From Burhinus oedicnemus (lineage: Eukaryota; Chordata; Aves; Charadriiformes; Burhinidae): a stretch of DNA of 64,000 nucleotides. The translations under genes were made by a program, and so were the position numbers. Shown in pieces: positions 23,885-34,720 of the stretch (positions within the stretch are counted from its first letter, which is position 1; each line of letters begins with the position of its first letter). The DNA lies in contig VFFE01007640.1 of NCBI GenBank assembly GCA_008921705.1, positions 1,237,950-1,301,949 on the forward strand. The letters are read 5' to 3'. The notes under the pieces were generated by a model. That model was given only the letters and a program-made list of their open reading frames with translations, was not told the origin of the DNA and made no database searches.

Positions 23885-24440
23885 TGTTCACCAAAGTGCT
23901 TTATTGCAGTACGGATGCGCTTGACCCCTTAACCAAACTAGTGAAAGTTTGGTACAGGCTACAAAGGAGGTAAAGGCTTGAGCTGTAGCTGGGCCAAGAA
24001 CTCCTCAAGGTTCAACCTGTTCTCTGAAAACCCACAAAGGACACAGCAAACATTGATACACGTGTGTCTGGAACACTGGTCGTGATTAATGCATAACTAA
24101 CAGGTGGCTTTTGCAAAACTCATTTATCTAGGAAAAAAGAAAGTTCTGGGTACAAGAGTCTCATGCATACCTTTTCGATCGCATGTAATTTGACTACGAG
24201 CCAGCCATTTTATCCCACAAATATGACAGTCTACGTAAGCCTTCTCTGAGCTCTCCCTGCTAGGCAGTGTGGCTGCATGGCAGTGATCTCCCTTTGAGCT
24301 GGGACGCCTCTCAAGGTTGCTCCTTGAGGCAGAGAGACCTTTTACCAACAGCAGGACTTTGGCGAGCGACCCATATCGCACATAACTCACTAGTATGACA
24401 ACTGTTTTTGCTTTGGTAACTTTGATTGCATGCTGAATTG
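23885..24440 (-). mobile_element. Possible LTR-derived fragment
   Basis: Read on the minus strand, this block has a TATA-like GGGATAAAAT (plus 24207-24216) and then, about 300 bases downstream, GCAATAAAGCACTTTGG with a canonical AATAAA (plus 23900-23905). It also contains scattered CpG sites, unlike its flanks. These are LTR-like features. Neither boundary shows a convincing target-site duplication (AGATA on one side, ACTGT or other on the other), so the ends are approximate. It could instead be a terminal exon or unique DNA with a chance signal. Confidence 0.3.
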
Positions 24441-24442
24441 AT

Positions 24443-24557
24443 GGTACTTAGAGACATGGTTTAGTGGCAGACCTGGTAGAGTAGGGTCAGTGGTTGGACT
24501 AGATGATCTTAAAGGTCTTTTCCAACCTAAATGATTCTATGATTCTATGATTCTATT
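24443..24557 (+). mobile_element. CR1 LINE 3'-end fragment (second subfamily)
   Basis: A plus-strand CR1 tail reading GAGACATGGTTTAGTGGCAGA, GGTTGGACTAGATGATCTTAA and GGTCTTTTCCAACCTAAATG, followed by two or three TTCTATGA octamers. The 'acatggtttagtgg' start and 'ttttccaacctaaatgattc' end mark a CR1 subfamily different from the 17.3-kb and 22.4-kb fragments. It lies between two LTR-like blocks. Confidence 0.95.
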
Positions 24558-24889
24558 CTAATGAGACATAAACAAGCATGATGAAACATATAAAAACCTT
24601 TAAACATAAAGTGTTGACCAAGTCTGGGACTAAGTCTGGATCCAGCTGCACTGGGGCTCCTCTCTGAGAAGGATTTTAGAAAGCAAGGGGGTCCCTTCTG
24701 AACCTCGTGACTCAACGGGAGGACCTCCCTTACCCTTTGCGTCCCCGATCTCTCTGTGAATCCTTCTAACTCGAGCGTAACTCCATTTTCCTTTGTATGT
24801 TTTCCCATGCAGTAATTAATAGAGTGAACCCTGCCATCGAACTTTGTTAAGTCACAGTTTTGCAATGTATTAAAATTGCCCTGCTAACA
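24558..24889 (-). mobile_element. Possible endogenous retroelement fragment
   Basis: A CpG-containing block (CTCGAGCGTAACTCC near 24769, CCGATCTC near 24745) abuts the CR1 fragment. On the minus strand it starts at TGTTAGCAGGGCAA and holds an open frame of 106 codons (24865-24545) without a domain I can identify. I recall closely similar sequence as repeated in bird genomes and associated with endogenous retroviruses. That is recognition from memory, not something the window proves. No target-site duplication was found. Confidence 0.33.
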
Positions 24890-26734
24890 TTTTTGACAGC
24901 ATTTCTTTAAACCATCTACATCACCCATTTGCAAAAAATTGGCATAGTGGGCAGGATGTCAAGGAGTTGCCTCAAATAAAATCACTAGAAAGAAGAAAAA
25001 AAATATTATGCTTATTGTTTCTAATTGGTAAACTGGTGTGTAGCGACCCAAACAAACTGCCATGAAGAAAACCAGGGGATTTATTTAATGGTAATGACCT
25101 TGAGCAGCCTCTCACTTTCTCTGAGGGGCAAACCATGCGGGCTTATTGCAGGAGAAAAGTGTGCTTCCAGGGGACTGCTGCTCACAGAGCAGCTGACGTA
25201 CTTATAAATCCGCACCCTACTTCATCTCGTGATAACTTATGTATACAGTCCCAGCTGAGAGACCACTTCCCCATTAGTAGCGAGGAAACCAATGCATTTG
25301 TGTGTTCATGTTATCCTGAAAACTTCCGAGGAAACTTTATGAATTTGTTACCTGACCTGCAGTCTGACATATTACTTATTCACTTCTCTACTGGAATCTA
25401 TTACATGTATTTCCCAATTTGAAATGGAGAGGAAGCAATCTGAATTTATATCCTGATCAAATGCACATATCGTGGGAAGCACCCTGAATAAATCACGAGA
25501 GTTTTCCAGACTCCATTTTATGCTTGCCCAGCTACTGTGTTTGTAATGTTTGATTGTTGTAATCACAGTTCAGTTAGTATTCCTAATAATCTAAAAAAAA
25601 AGAGCCATAGAAGTCTTTAGACCAATATTTCCCACTCCGAGATAAAACTCTTAAAGCAATAACCAGTTAATATACAAGCCTCTTGTAATGGAACAATCAG
25701 TGAAACTAACCTACAAAGTAGAATTTCTTGTTTTAAAGTAAAACATACTACATCCACTGCGTGTCCCATAAAGGATCTTAGCTGACAAATCTGAATTTGA
25801 CTGTGGGCAAACTAATTGTCTATTATTTTAGCTTGGGGCTGTTTTGCTTTAAAAATCAAATAATGATTTGGAAGAAATACAGCAAGCCATTTTCTCTGAG
25901 AACACAGAGTTCCCACTGACAGTGGCTATTAAAAAGATTTAATGAAATCACCAGGACTTGTTTGAAGCTGGTCTAGGTACATTTTTATACTCAATCTGCA
26001 CATCAATATTAATTTTTTAACACAGATGGAGGTTTTATTGGTACCCAAGGAAGGAAGTAGAAAAACAGATTACTGGAATTTCAAATTACAAAGAGAGCAC
26101 AAAGCTGATGGAGGCAAGTGTGAAATTAGACCTATGAAACACCAGGAAAATTAAAATGCAGTAAATATATATGTAAATTAAAGGGCCTGCTGGAAACTAG
26201 TTGTGACCAGCTTACCTTCCACTTAAGCAAAAATATATTTCAGTGACACCCATCTGCTTTGCTGTCTTTAAGGTGTGCCAGTCAAATCACTACACACCTT
26301 CCTTTTGAAGGTTCTGTAATGTCTTGGTTAAAACTGATTTCACATCTAAATAAGCATTGCATAATTTCTGAGATTTGTGAAAAAAAAATTTAAACGTAAA
26401 ATCTGAGGTCTGACTCAGCTCAGGTCTTATATTTTTTTTTTTCTTCCCCCAGCAGTGAGTTTTCATTGTCTAACTTTGTGTCAAAGTAAATTCTCCAAAA
26501 ATCTTAGCATGAAAAAAAAGGTATTTTCAAAAGTACTAGTACTCATTCTGTGTTCCAGGCAAAGGCCTTCTGATGTGTAAAAGAAGTAGCCTGAAAAACA
26601 CAAGCATTGTGTACAAATGAGGTGGTAGATAACATGCATGGCTTGATTCGCAAGTTGTGGGTTAGTGGCAGTAAACAAGTTTAGGGCTTTTGTAGTGGGA
26701 CAAACTTAAATCCTGTCCATGGAAGACAAAAGCC

Positions 26735-26772
26735 ATTCACAAAAGTAATCCCTATGAAAGTCAACTGAAGCC
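26735..26772. repeat. Possible ancient 'GTCAATGG'-type fragment
   Basis: The segment AAAGTAATCCCTATGAAAG then TCAACTGAAG resembles the 'agtaatcccattgaagtcaatgg' unit of an old dispersed amniote repeat. It is short and diverged. Confidence 0.3.
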
Positions 26773-26880
26773 TATCTAAAGCCCTTGAATGAGTTTCACT
26801 GCTATTTATTTACTGAATCTCAATACATTCTACACTTGGGCACCTCATAAACTTTTTGCAAGTTATCATACTATAGTAAC

Positions 26881-26925
26881 GTAATATTATGCCCATTTTA
26901 TAGATGGCTAAGTGGGAAACAGACT
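26881..26925 (-). repeat. Possible MIR/L2-type fragment
   Basis: The block ATTATGCCCATTTTATAGATGG, followed by GTGGGAAACAGAC, matches the complement of the L2/MIR tail ('attatccccattttacagatgggaaactgag'). It is only about 45 bases long, so the call is tentative. Confidence 0.38.
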
Positions 26926-27094
26926 TTAAACTCCAAGATTTTAAACTCAGAAGATTTTTAGGTACTTATATCCCTTTTGGGCATCTCCATTCCTCTGAAA
27001 GAAACACTGAAGGTTTTAAAAGTTGTTCAAGCTAAAAATTCAAATTCTCCTTAGTAGGAATAAGTTTAAATATCTTGGAAGATCTAGAACTAAA

Positions 27095-27834
27095 TGCCGT
27101 GGTTTGGGCCAGATTGGCCCAATCAGATGGAACAACAGATGCTCTTTCTCTCCTGCTTCTGCTTCTGAAGGGAGGCAGGAGAGAGAGAGAAAAAAGAGAG
27201 ACTTAAGAGTTTAGAAGAAACTAGAAGGAACTAATCTACTTTAATGAAATAATAATAATAAAATAATAAAAAGAAAATAATGAAATATATACAAAACCAT
27301 ATCAAGCTCCCAGGATGACAATCACGTCACCAGCAGGCACTAGGGAAGTCCCAGGCTGGACTCAGTGATGGATGGGAACCGGATTCTGAATCTGGATTCA
27401 GGATGGGGATCAAAGGCAGACGAACAAACAGTCCTCCTCAGACGCCGGCCATTGAAAAAAGAGGCTGACCCTTTGATCCCTCAGCTTTTGTACTGAGCAT
27501 GAGGCAGATGGGATGGAATACTCTGTTGGTCAGGTTGGGGTCACCTGTCCTGTCCGCTCCTCCCCGCAGGTGTGACCCCTCTACGCTTTTCCGCTTCCGA
27601 CCCTCCAATGGGGCAAGTAACAGAGTTGGCTGCCCTTGGGTGTTACAGCAATAAGGATAAGCAAGAGCCTCTCTGCATCCCATTCCTTGGCATCAGCTAT
27701 AAACATGGGTCTGATCACTCTGAGAATGAACAGTTTCTGCACAACAGGCTGGCAATTTCAGCATTTAGAAGTGGCCTCGCTAAAAAGTAAAGTTACTGAA
27801 CAAAATTGGTTCTGTTTTACCTCAAACCAGGACA
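27095..27834 (-). mobile_element. Solo LTR, ERVL-like, copy 1
   Basis: A 740-base solo LTR read on the minus strand. Its sense start is TGTCCTGGTTTGAGG (plus-strand end 27834) and its sense end is CCCAAACCACGGCA (plus-strand start 27095), giving the TG...CA termini of retroviral LTRs. Flanking bases CTAAA (27090-27094) and TTAAA (27835-27839) match at 4 of 5 positions, consistent with an aged 5-bp target-site duplication. Inside lie a TATA-like TACAAAAG (minus, plus 27483-27492) and a polyadenylation-type ATTAAA (minus, plus 27240-27245) followed by an AT-rich (AAT)-like stretch. It aligns along its whole length with copy 2 at 40887-41622. No internal viral genes or second LTR adjoin it, so it is the product of LTR-LTR recombination. 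Confidence 0.9.
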
Positions 27835-30689
27835 TTAAATATCTAGCTAAGTGTTTTCAGGAGGAGTGGCGGCATAAAATTTTCCTTGCATTAAGATGTC
27901 TTCCATTGCTATTTCAAAAATTATTTAAATGCATGTCTTTCCAGAGATGTAAAGGAGGATCAAGAGTGATTTTGTCACAGTTAGATAGGTTGAATTTCTA
28001 CCGTGTGATGAATCAATGATGTAGGAAAAAACGACCTTGAAATCTAAATAAAGGGAAGTATGCCTGGGCACCAGAAGACTTAGTGTCTGAATTGAATCTG
28101 AGTGACCTCATTTTAACTATTTTTTTTTGGAAGCACCAAGCTAAGGGTGGACAGTACTTTCTGCAATGGACTAAATGTCAATTTTACAGGAGTTACCAAG
28201 GATGAAAATCAATGTATTCACCACAAGAACAAGAAATATATTGAGGGTGACATGAAAGACTCCACTGATGGCAGGCATCAATAGTACCGTAGGGCACTGT
28301 TTCCTATATCCTGGAAAATTTAAGGAGAAAAAGGAGAAAGAATACCAAATCCTCTCCAAAGCCAGTCTTAACCTTGCAGTAAACAAAAATTAAAAAAAAT
28401 TAAAAAACCCCAGAAATTATATGGACGTGAACGACACAAGTAAATACGAAGTGTTATTACATGGAATTTTATGGACAAATAAGATTGATCGATCCAAAAA
28501 CAATTTCCAAAGAGTTTTGCAGTAAGGATGTCCTCTCAGTAGTAGACAAACCAAAATACCCAGGAGGTTTGTAAACTGCTCATGAAAGACAGACCTTGCA
28601 CAAACCCTCACCTGCACCACCTACTCAGCTCAAGATGTCAGATATAGAGGCCGTGTGTAAGCAAATACGTAAAAGCTCACACTTGTGTGATTGTGCCTAC
28701 TAATACAAGAAGCCTAAGATACCACCAGTGAGAGCCAAAAATGCCTATGTAAGACAATATATAAAGAATTAAATAATACCTGGCAGCAGATATTATTGTA
28801 CTTTAGGGGGAATGATCTTCTGTTTGAAAAAGCTACAAGTTACAACCGCTTACACAAGGTTGGATAAAACAGGAATGAAAAAGGGAAAAGAAGGACCTGT
28901 AAGCACAGATCACCTAGACAGGAGCCTAGAGCGGCAGGTTGCCTGCAGCAGCTGAATAAACCTGGCCGTATGTCTGCAATAGTAGAGTCCTGGAAAGCTG
29001 GGTTGATGGGCACAGTGAAATTATGGCACTTTCTTTCTCCACCTTTCCCATCTTCCCGCTTCTCCAATCCTGTACATGTAATTTGAGACACCGTGTCCCT
29101 GTTTTTAATAAGATTTGTGGAGTAAGGCTGTCTTTAAGAATGTTTTGCCTTGGGTTCATTGTGTCAGTGAGATCTGAGAATCAGCTGTACAATGAAAACC
29201 TCTATCATTTGAGGTACAACTCTTAGCGTCTTGTCTCATGAGGGTTCTCTAATTAATGTTGTCTTTAAAAACAAATTACTTTTAAGGATTTAATTAACAG
29301 AGAGTACTGACATTTTTAGGTTTAAGCTGAACCTGTTTCATCAGTAAATACTTTCATCATTCTTTGTTCTTTCTCTCTTTTTGCACTTTCTACTTGACAG
29401 TAGAAATGGTTTGCTTTTTCAGTTTAACAAATAGAAAATGTAGCAGGTAACGCTTCAGATGTCCCTCTAAATATTTTTCTATGTAAGGAAAGTACATCAG
29501 ATCCTGGGATCAGATATTTTATTTACTTTCAACTAATTTTTCAACTTTCTGTGCTAAAACAGAAATATCTCCTCCTAGATTCTCCTACCTTTTCAAACTT
29601 ACTCTTCTGTTTCTTTCCTAGTTTTCCAGAAAAAAATGTTTTTGGTCTAGCATTGGTAGTTCAAATTCAACAACCTTAATGGTCATTAAGATTTCAAAGT
29701 AGACCAGATCAACCTCTTTGTGTTGAAAGAAGATGAACAGGCATGTTTCAGTTGAAGCCCTGCAGACACTGTGAATCAGCTTTCATTACTCCATTATCCT
29801 TTAAAAGTAAAAGGGAGAAAAAAAGCTATTTTACTGGCTTTTTCTGCTTTGAAATTTACATCTTTTCTCAGAAAGCTTTTCAGTAGGTCATTAACAAGTA
29901 GTCAGATTTCTCCTAAGAAATATTGCTGTATTTCCATCTGTGATGCTGCTCTCATTTCTAATATCTTCTGTGAGTCAAACTCACCATCCGTCTCATCACA
30001 CAGTAGCAAGCACTCCATCATACACTGACACCGTCCTTCTCCTCCCCAGGAAGATTTTCATTCTGAACTGCGACATAATCTGCTTCCTTTGTCCAGGCTG
30101 CCATGGACCATTCCCTCCCATGGCTGCCCTCTGTCTGGACACTTTCTTTCTGTCTTTGTATCGCTTTCCATTAGACATGAACTGGATATCTGTCCTCTTG
30201 GTCATTCTGCTTCTGCTTATTACTTTGTTTCTGACCTTTTGTTTGACCGTATTTGTTCTGAACCGATGATTGGCATTGTTTGGAGCTTTTCCCCTGGCAG
30301 TTTTGCTGTCCTTACTACTAAGATGCATTTCTCCAGGGTGAAATCTTTCTCTCAGCAGTCTCTCCAGTCATGTAGGGTCAGACATCCCACAGCCTATCCT
30401 GTCAATTAATGGAGAATCTCTAATGTTTCTAAATTTACATGTAGATGTTGGCATTTCAATTTCCTTCATTTGCTTTTAGTTATGGAATAAAAAATACCCA
30501 CAGTATATCACTTTGAAATCTCATACTCCCATCCATAACAGCCATCGAACACGCCTCATTATTGTTCTAGGAATTTTGCCATTTTTGCACCCCATTCACT
30601 CCCTTTGTCTTGTGTCCATGATTATTGAAGATCCATTTTTGAAAATACAACTTGGTTGCAATTCCTGGGTTCTGTCTATGTGAGCAGAC
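27835..30689. other. Gene-free unique sequence
   Basis: No gene or recognisable transposon. Overlapping frames of about 105-110 codons on both strands at 29940-30409 arise in a C/T-rich block with few stop codons and have no recognisable homology. Confidence 0.55.
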
Positions 30690-31189
30690 AGAACTGTGTC
30701 TAGTTCTGGGCTGCCCAGTTCAAGAAAGACACAGAACTACTGGAGAGAATCCAGTGGAGGGCTATGAAGATGGTCAAGGGACTGGAGCAGCTCTCTTATG
30801 AGGAAAGGCTGAGACGTGGGTCTGTTTAGCCTGGAGGAGACTGAGAGGAGATCTCATCAATACTTATAAATATCTAAATATCTAATGCTTATAGATATCT
30901 AAAGAGTGGGTGTCAAGAGGATGGGGCTGCAGGCACAAACTGGAACATGGGGAATTCTGTCTGAACATGAAGAAAAACTTCTTTACTTAGAGGGTGGCAG
31001 AGCACTGGAAGAGGCTGCCCAGAGAGGTGGTGGAATCTCCTTCTCTGGAGATATTAAAAGCCCACCTGGATGTGTTCCTCTCCAAACTGCTGTAGGTGAC
31101 CCTGCTCTGGCAGGGGGGTTGGACTAGATGATCTCCGGAGGTCCCTTCCAACTCCGACCATTCTGTGATTCTGTGATTCTGTGATTCTG
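30690..31189 (+). mobile_element. CR1 LINE 3' portion with internal deletion
   Basis: A plus-strand CR1 copy of about 500 bases. It runs from the end of ORF2 (TGTCTAGTTCTGGGCTGCCC, TATGAGGAAAGGCTGAGACG) through GGCACAAACTGGAACATGGGG, AGAGGCTGCCCAGAGAGGTGG and CTGGAGATATTAAAAGCCCAC. It ends with GGGGTTGGACTAGATGATCTC and three TTCTGTGA octamers. Compared with the family layout, about 45 bases are missing between GGATGGGGC and GGCACAAAC. A local near-duplication (30863-30877 repeated at 30888-30902) replaces the usual sequence. It belongs to the CR1 subfamily with 'ccagaggtccc' tails, unlike the minus-strand copies at 3.4 and 6.8 kb. Confidence 0.97.
30863..30902 (+). repeat. 25-bp partial tandem duplication inside CR1
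   Basis: CTTATAAATATCTAA (30863-30877) recurs as CTTATAGATATCTAA (30888-30902) with one mismatch, 25 bases apart. It sits where CR1 normally has a single copy of this segment. Confidence 0.8.
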
Positions 31190-31309
31190 CGTAGTTTCTG
31201 TTTGCCGCTGCTTTTGTTTGTTTGTTCTCACTTCCCTCCTGTGACTCTTCCTAGACCGGCTGCTGCCACTGCATTTTATGAATTATTTGGCTGGGTAATA
31301 AGAAGGCAC

Positions 31310-31960
31310 CGCATTTTTAAACACATGCTGGCTATTTATTAAAACAATTATTTAAGGTATTCGGTTGCTCTGCTGTGCATACCAGGCATTTGCACACCAG
31401 CAAACTCTTCTTTTACAACCTCTGGTCCTGCCCCAACTTTCATTCAGGTGATTGCGATGAGATAAATGACTGAAAAAGTAAAGCATTTCGTATGGAGGGT
31501 TAGTTCTGCATTCCAATAGCCTTGCTGTTATTAGGAAATCATTCAATTCAGAATTTCATTTTGGTCAGTGTCATCTCATTACAGTTAATCGCATCCCACA
31601 TTGCTACTAAATTATTCTGTCACTCTTAATTTCAAGCCCATCTCAGTGTTGTTATTTAGGATATGTGCGCGGCACAGTGTCAGCGCTGCGTGGTTTGCTC
31701 AAGCTAGCCCAGGTACCGGGGAGCAGTCCGAGTCTTAATACAACACCCTGACCCAAGTGTCATCCCTAATATATTCATGATGCTCCCATGCAGGCTGAGT
31801 GTTCCGGAGATGGAACAATCAATATTTAGTCTGTAAGTCCAGCTGGTTTCACAGACTTGTGACTTTGTGATTCATCTCCTTTCTGCATAATTTTATCACA
31901 CGATGATACTGACGTGGGCTGCGACATTGGGGATAATGCATAATGGGTGACTGATCTGGG
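31310..31960. other. Candidate conserved non-coding element
   Basis: Balanced, non-repetitive sequence with no transposon match. It holds many homeodomain-type motifs (CAATTATT near 31346, TTAATC at 31585-31590, GGATAATGCATAATG near 31931) and a local CpG cluster (about 31675-31692). There is no open frame longer than about 64 codons. The texture resembles known vertebrate developmental enhancers. Conservation cannot be seen from one genome, so this is a candidate only. Confidence 0.35.
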
Positions 31961-32109
31961 GTGTTTAAGACCTTGATTTCAATCTGAATTTGGGATGAGA
32001 GGAAGCTGGGAAGCTGCTATGGTATGTTGTGCTGAACAGTCCTAAAGGCAGCAGGGAGAAGAGGGGGTTATAGGTTCTGTCATCCCATGGCCTTCTCCAA
32101 GTAGGTCTG

Positions 32110-32240
32110 CACTTGAGTTCTATTTCTGGCTCAACCACTAACCTTATGCATCACTTTCAACAACACATTTCACCTCTCCGTGATAGCTATTCTCCTATCC
32201 TTGGTCTGTCCTGTCCATTTAGACTGTTAACTATCCGGGA
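32110..32240 (+). repeat. Possible MIR/L2-type ancient fragment
   Basis: The order TTCTATTTCTGGCTCAACCAC, TTTCACCTCTCCGTG, then GTCTGTCCTGTCCATTTAGAC and TGTTAACT follows the L2/MIR layout ('cagctctgccact', 'aacctctctgtg') and an old reptile/bird tail ('gtctatttagattgtaagct'). It is highly diverged and was matched from memory. Confidence 0.4.
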
Positions 32241-34323
32241 TATTATGAATTTATACCATAACTAATGAAATTCAGTCTTCAGTCTGACTCTCAGCTGCGG
32301 TCTTTTCATTTAAAGCTTGCAGAAGTGAAGTATGCTGTCCCCTTGCTACATATTAATGCAACAACATTAAAACCAACAATCACAGGTGCACGTAACACTA
32401 ATTGTGAAAACTGTAATTAGAAATTTTATGGTCTGTCTATACTAAAAGTCAGGAATGCTGTGATAAGTTAAGTTATCTTCCTGCAAATGTTTTTAGACAC
32501 AGATACGTTATTTCCTAAATATCTGTCAAATCTATGCACACTTGTGAAGTGGATTTTGATAATATTTAAGCCTAGCTCACGACGTCACATCTAAGCAGAA
32601 GGGAACACTGTTTGATAGGAGAGGAGGTGGCTATTCACAAAACTATATGCAAAGAAGTAGTAAATAGTAGTCTAGGTGGAGCCACAAGATGTCTGTTCTG
32701 CACCAAAGAATGCAAAATACTTTCCATCACTCTATGACAAACTTTAAGCTGATAATATAGCACCGAAAACCACAACCTAGAATGTGTCACAAGGTAAGAG
32801 CAGGCATCAAGAACACCACCACTGTTTTCAATCCCTGCAATAGCAAATGTTGGTACGAAGGGACTCGTGTCTCTATGAACTTTGCCCTGAAAATATCACT
32901 TTTCTGCTTTTGTTGAGTCCTGAGAAAAACAAGGAACCAGAAATGGTGTATGATTAAAGGAAGAGAAGTGTGGTACCTTTCAAATTATTTTTGTAATAAC
33001 AACAAAGAGTACAGTCCATCACAAGGAAGATCACTACATAATGAAAAGTAGTACATAATTATTGACCAAACCATCTTCCAACTTCAACACTAGTGGAATA
33101 ATTTCACCACATGTGCAGTGGTAAAGCTAAAAGAGGAGACGGGCTGAAGGAAGCTGAGTTAACGGTGTTCCTGCATCTGGAAATGCTGCTTTCCCTGTCA
33201 TAGTCACCTTGTCCCTACAACTCTGCCCTTTTGGGTGCCCACAGTTTCATAAGCGGTTCTGGTAAGCGCCCACACACAGACTTCTAGTGAATGCTCATAG
33301 GGACTGGAAGTAATCGTCCTTCTGTTGTTTACTGGTATTTGGCATCAGATTGTGGTAGTGGACTGCACAACTAGCGCTCTCAGCAGTTTTGTTGCTTGGC
33401 TGGTAAGTGCTGCATTCAGCCACCTTCTTGAGCAATCCTGAGGACCCAAAATTTGCTTTTGCACCCATGTGTAAAAGCCTCTAATTGGCTCTAGAGGTGA
33501 CCAGGAGAAGAGAAACCAGCCCGAAGGATGGCTGTGTCATTGCCCCACTGTTGAAAGTGATGTGATGGAGTGTATAGTCCCACAGGCCTCTTGGTTCTTG
33601 TTGCTGGGTGGTGGATCTTCGCAGGCAGCCTGCTGCAGTGCCTCTGCAATGGCGTGGAGGTGAAACGCCTGCGGCTGTCTTAACTACTGGGTGTACAAAA
33701 AAGCAAGCATTTCTGAGGTAAGTTGTTGACAACCACTTCGTGGATACCAATTCCATTAAAAATTGCCATCGTAGCAAAACGCCCAAGAAGATACTCCATG
33801 ATCCCTCTAGAGGAAATCGTACTGTCCTCCAGACCATGATTCAGAGCATGTAGATAAGGAGTGTAACCTTCCCCCATGACTGTAGGGACCTGAAGTTAGA
33901 CAGTGAGAATGCTCCCTGTTGTGTCTGCTTTCTGCTTAGCCTTAAAGTTTCGAGTGAACTCTGCAGACTCAGGGGCATTTGTCTGAGCTATTATCGGATT
34001 ATGGCATAAATATGGTTTTCCTTACTGTCATAAGGTTTCTTACTATGTCCTGCCCAAGGGATGCTCTGAGTTTGTGTCCTTTGTGACTGGTGACCTCTGT
34101 GGACAGAACCTATTCCAGGACTGCTCCATGAGGTATTCTTTTGCTGGGCTGTCTAGTTTTCAATTTTGTGGCTTTGTTTCAATCTAGCCAGAAAATTCAG
34201 GCTATTACAAACATTGCAAGTCAGTCAGAGCGTGCAGCATGAAAAATACATGTGCGTGCCCCGGCATAGTACAACCGTAAATGTATGATGTGCTCAGCAG
34301 TGTTACAGCAAAATATTTGTTGC
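32241..34323. other. Mostly unique sequence, one exon-like block
   Basis: No gene was confirmed. The minus strand between 33890 and 33481 is unusually open and is listed separately. The remainder shows no recognisable feature. Confidence 0.5.
33481..33890 (-). other. Unrecognised exon-like open block
   Basis: Two overlapping minus-strand frames span this block: 33837-33481 (118 codons) and 33877-33680 (65 codons, open further upstream to about 33890). The shorter one begins MGEGYTPYLHALNHG after a pyrimidine stretch and a CTTCAG that could be a splice acceptor. It has mixed polar and hydrophobic composition rather than low-complexity sequence. I cannot assign it to a family. The GYTP..HAL..G start has a faint ankyrin-repeat look, too weak to call. 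It could be a fragment of an old retropseudogene, a real exon, or chance. Confidence 0.2.
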
Positions 34324-34720
34324 TTAAAAGCAAATAGTGCTGAGCACTCCACTTCTCCTCCCAGATAAACCTTGCAATTTCTCTGATGCTAAATCTTTTG
34401 CTCTTACTCTGTCATTGACACTGGCTGGCCTAATCAGCTCAGGGCACATTTTAAACTCTCTCCCAGACAATTCAATCAGCCCAATGGCAGCTCTTTTCAA
34501 GCCCACATTTCTTGCATAACAAAGACACTAAAAAATGCACTGCAGAGCTACCTTGTGGAGGAGGAAAAGCCTGGGCTTGATTTCCATCAGAAAGACTCTG
34601 CGCAAGCGAATAAACGAACAAATGAAACACAGCAAAGTCATGAGATGTGGCTGGTGAGGGGAGATTTCTTCTTGCGCTCCATAGTCTCATTCTGATGAGA
34701 AAAACAGAAAACAATGGCAG
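34324..34720. other. Candidate conserved non-coding element
   Basis: Non-repetitive, mid-GC sequence in which both strands stay open for about 60 codons over the same interval (34324-34519), with a mixed-motif texture (CCTAATCAGCTC near 34429, CAATCAGCCCAATGG near 34472). No transposon similarity was seen. This is an enhancer-like candidate judged only by appearance. Confidence 0.28.

Larger units (their letters stand above)
24890..27094. other. Gene-free unique sequence
   Basis: No gene was supported. It contains faint relics of old repeats at 26735-26772 and 26881-26925, listed separately. The rest is AT-rich unique DNA. Confidence 0.55.

Noticed and set aside
29940..30409. Overlapping frames of 106-110 codons on both strands.
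   Set aside because: Pyrimidine-rich plus strand with few stop codons. No recognisable domain and no gene signals.
33680..33890. Reading the exon-like block as an ankyrin-repeat protein fragment.
   Set aside because: Only a GYTP-type start is shared and the rest does not fit the repeat, so the block is left unassigned.
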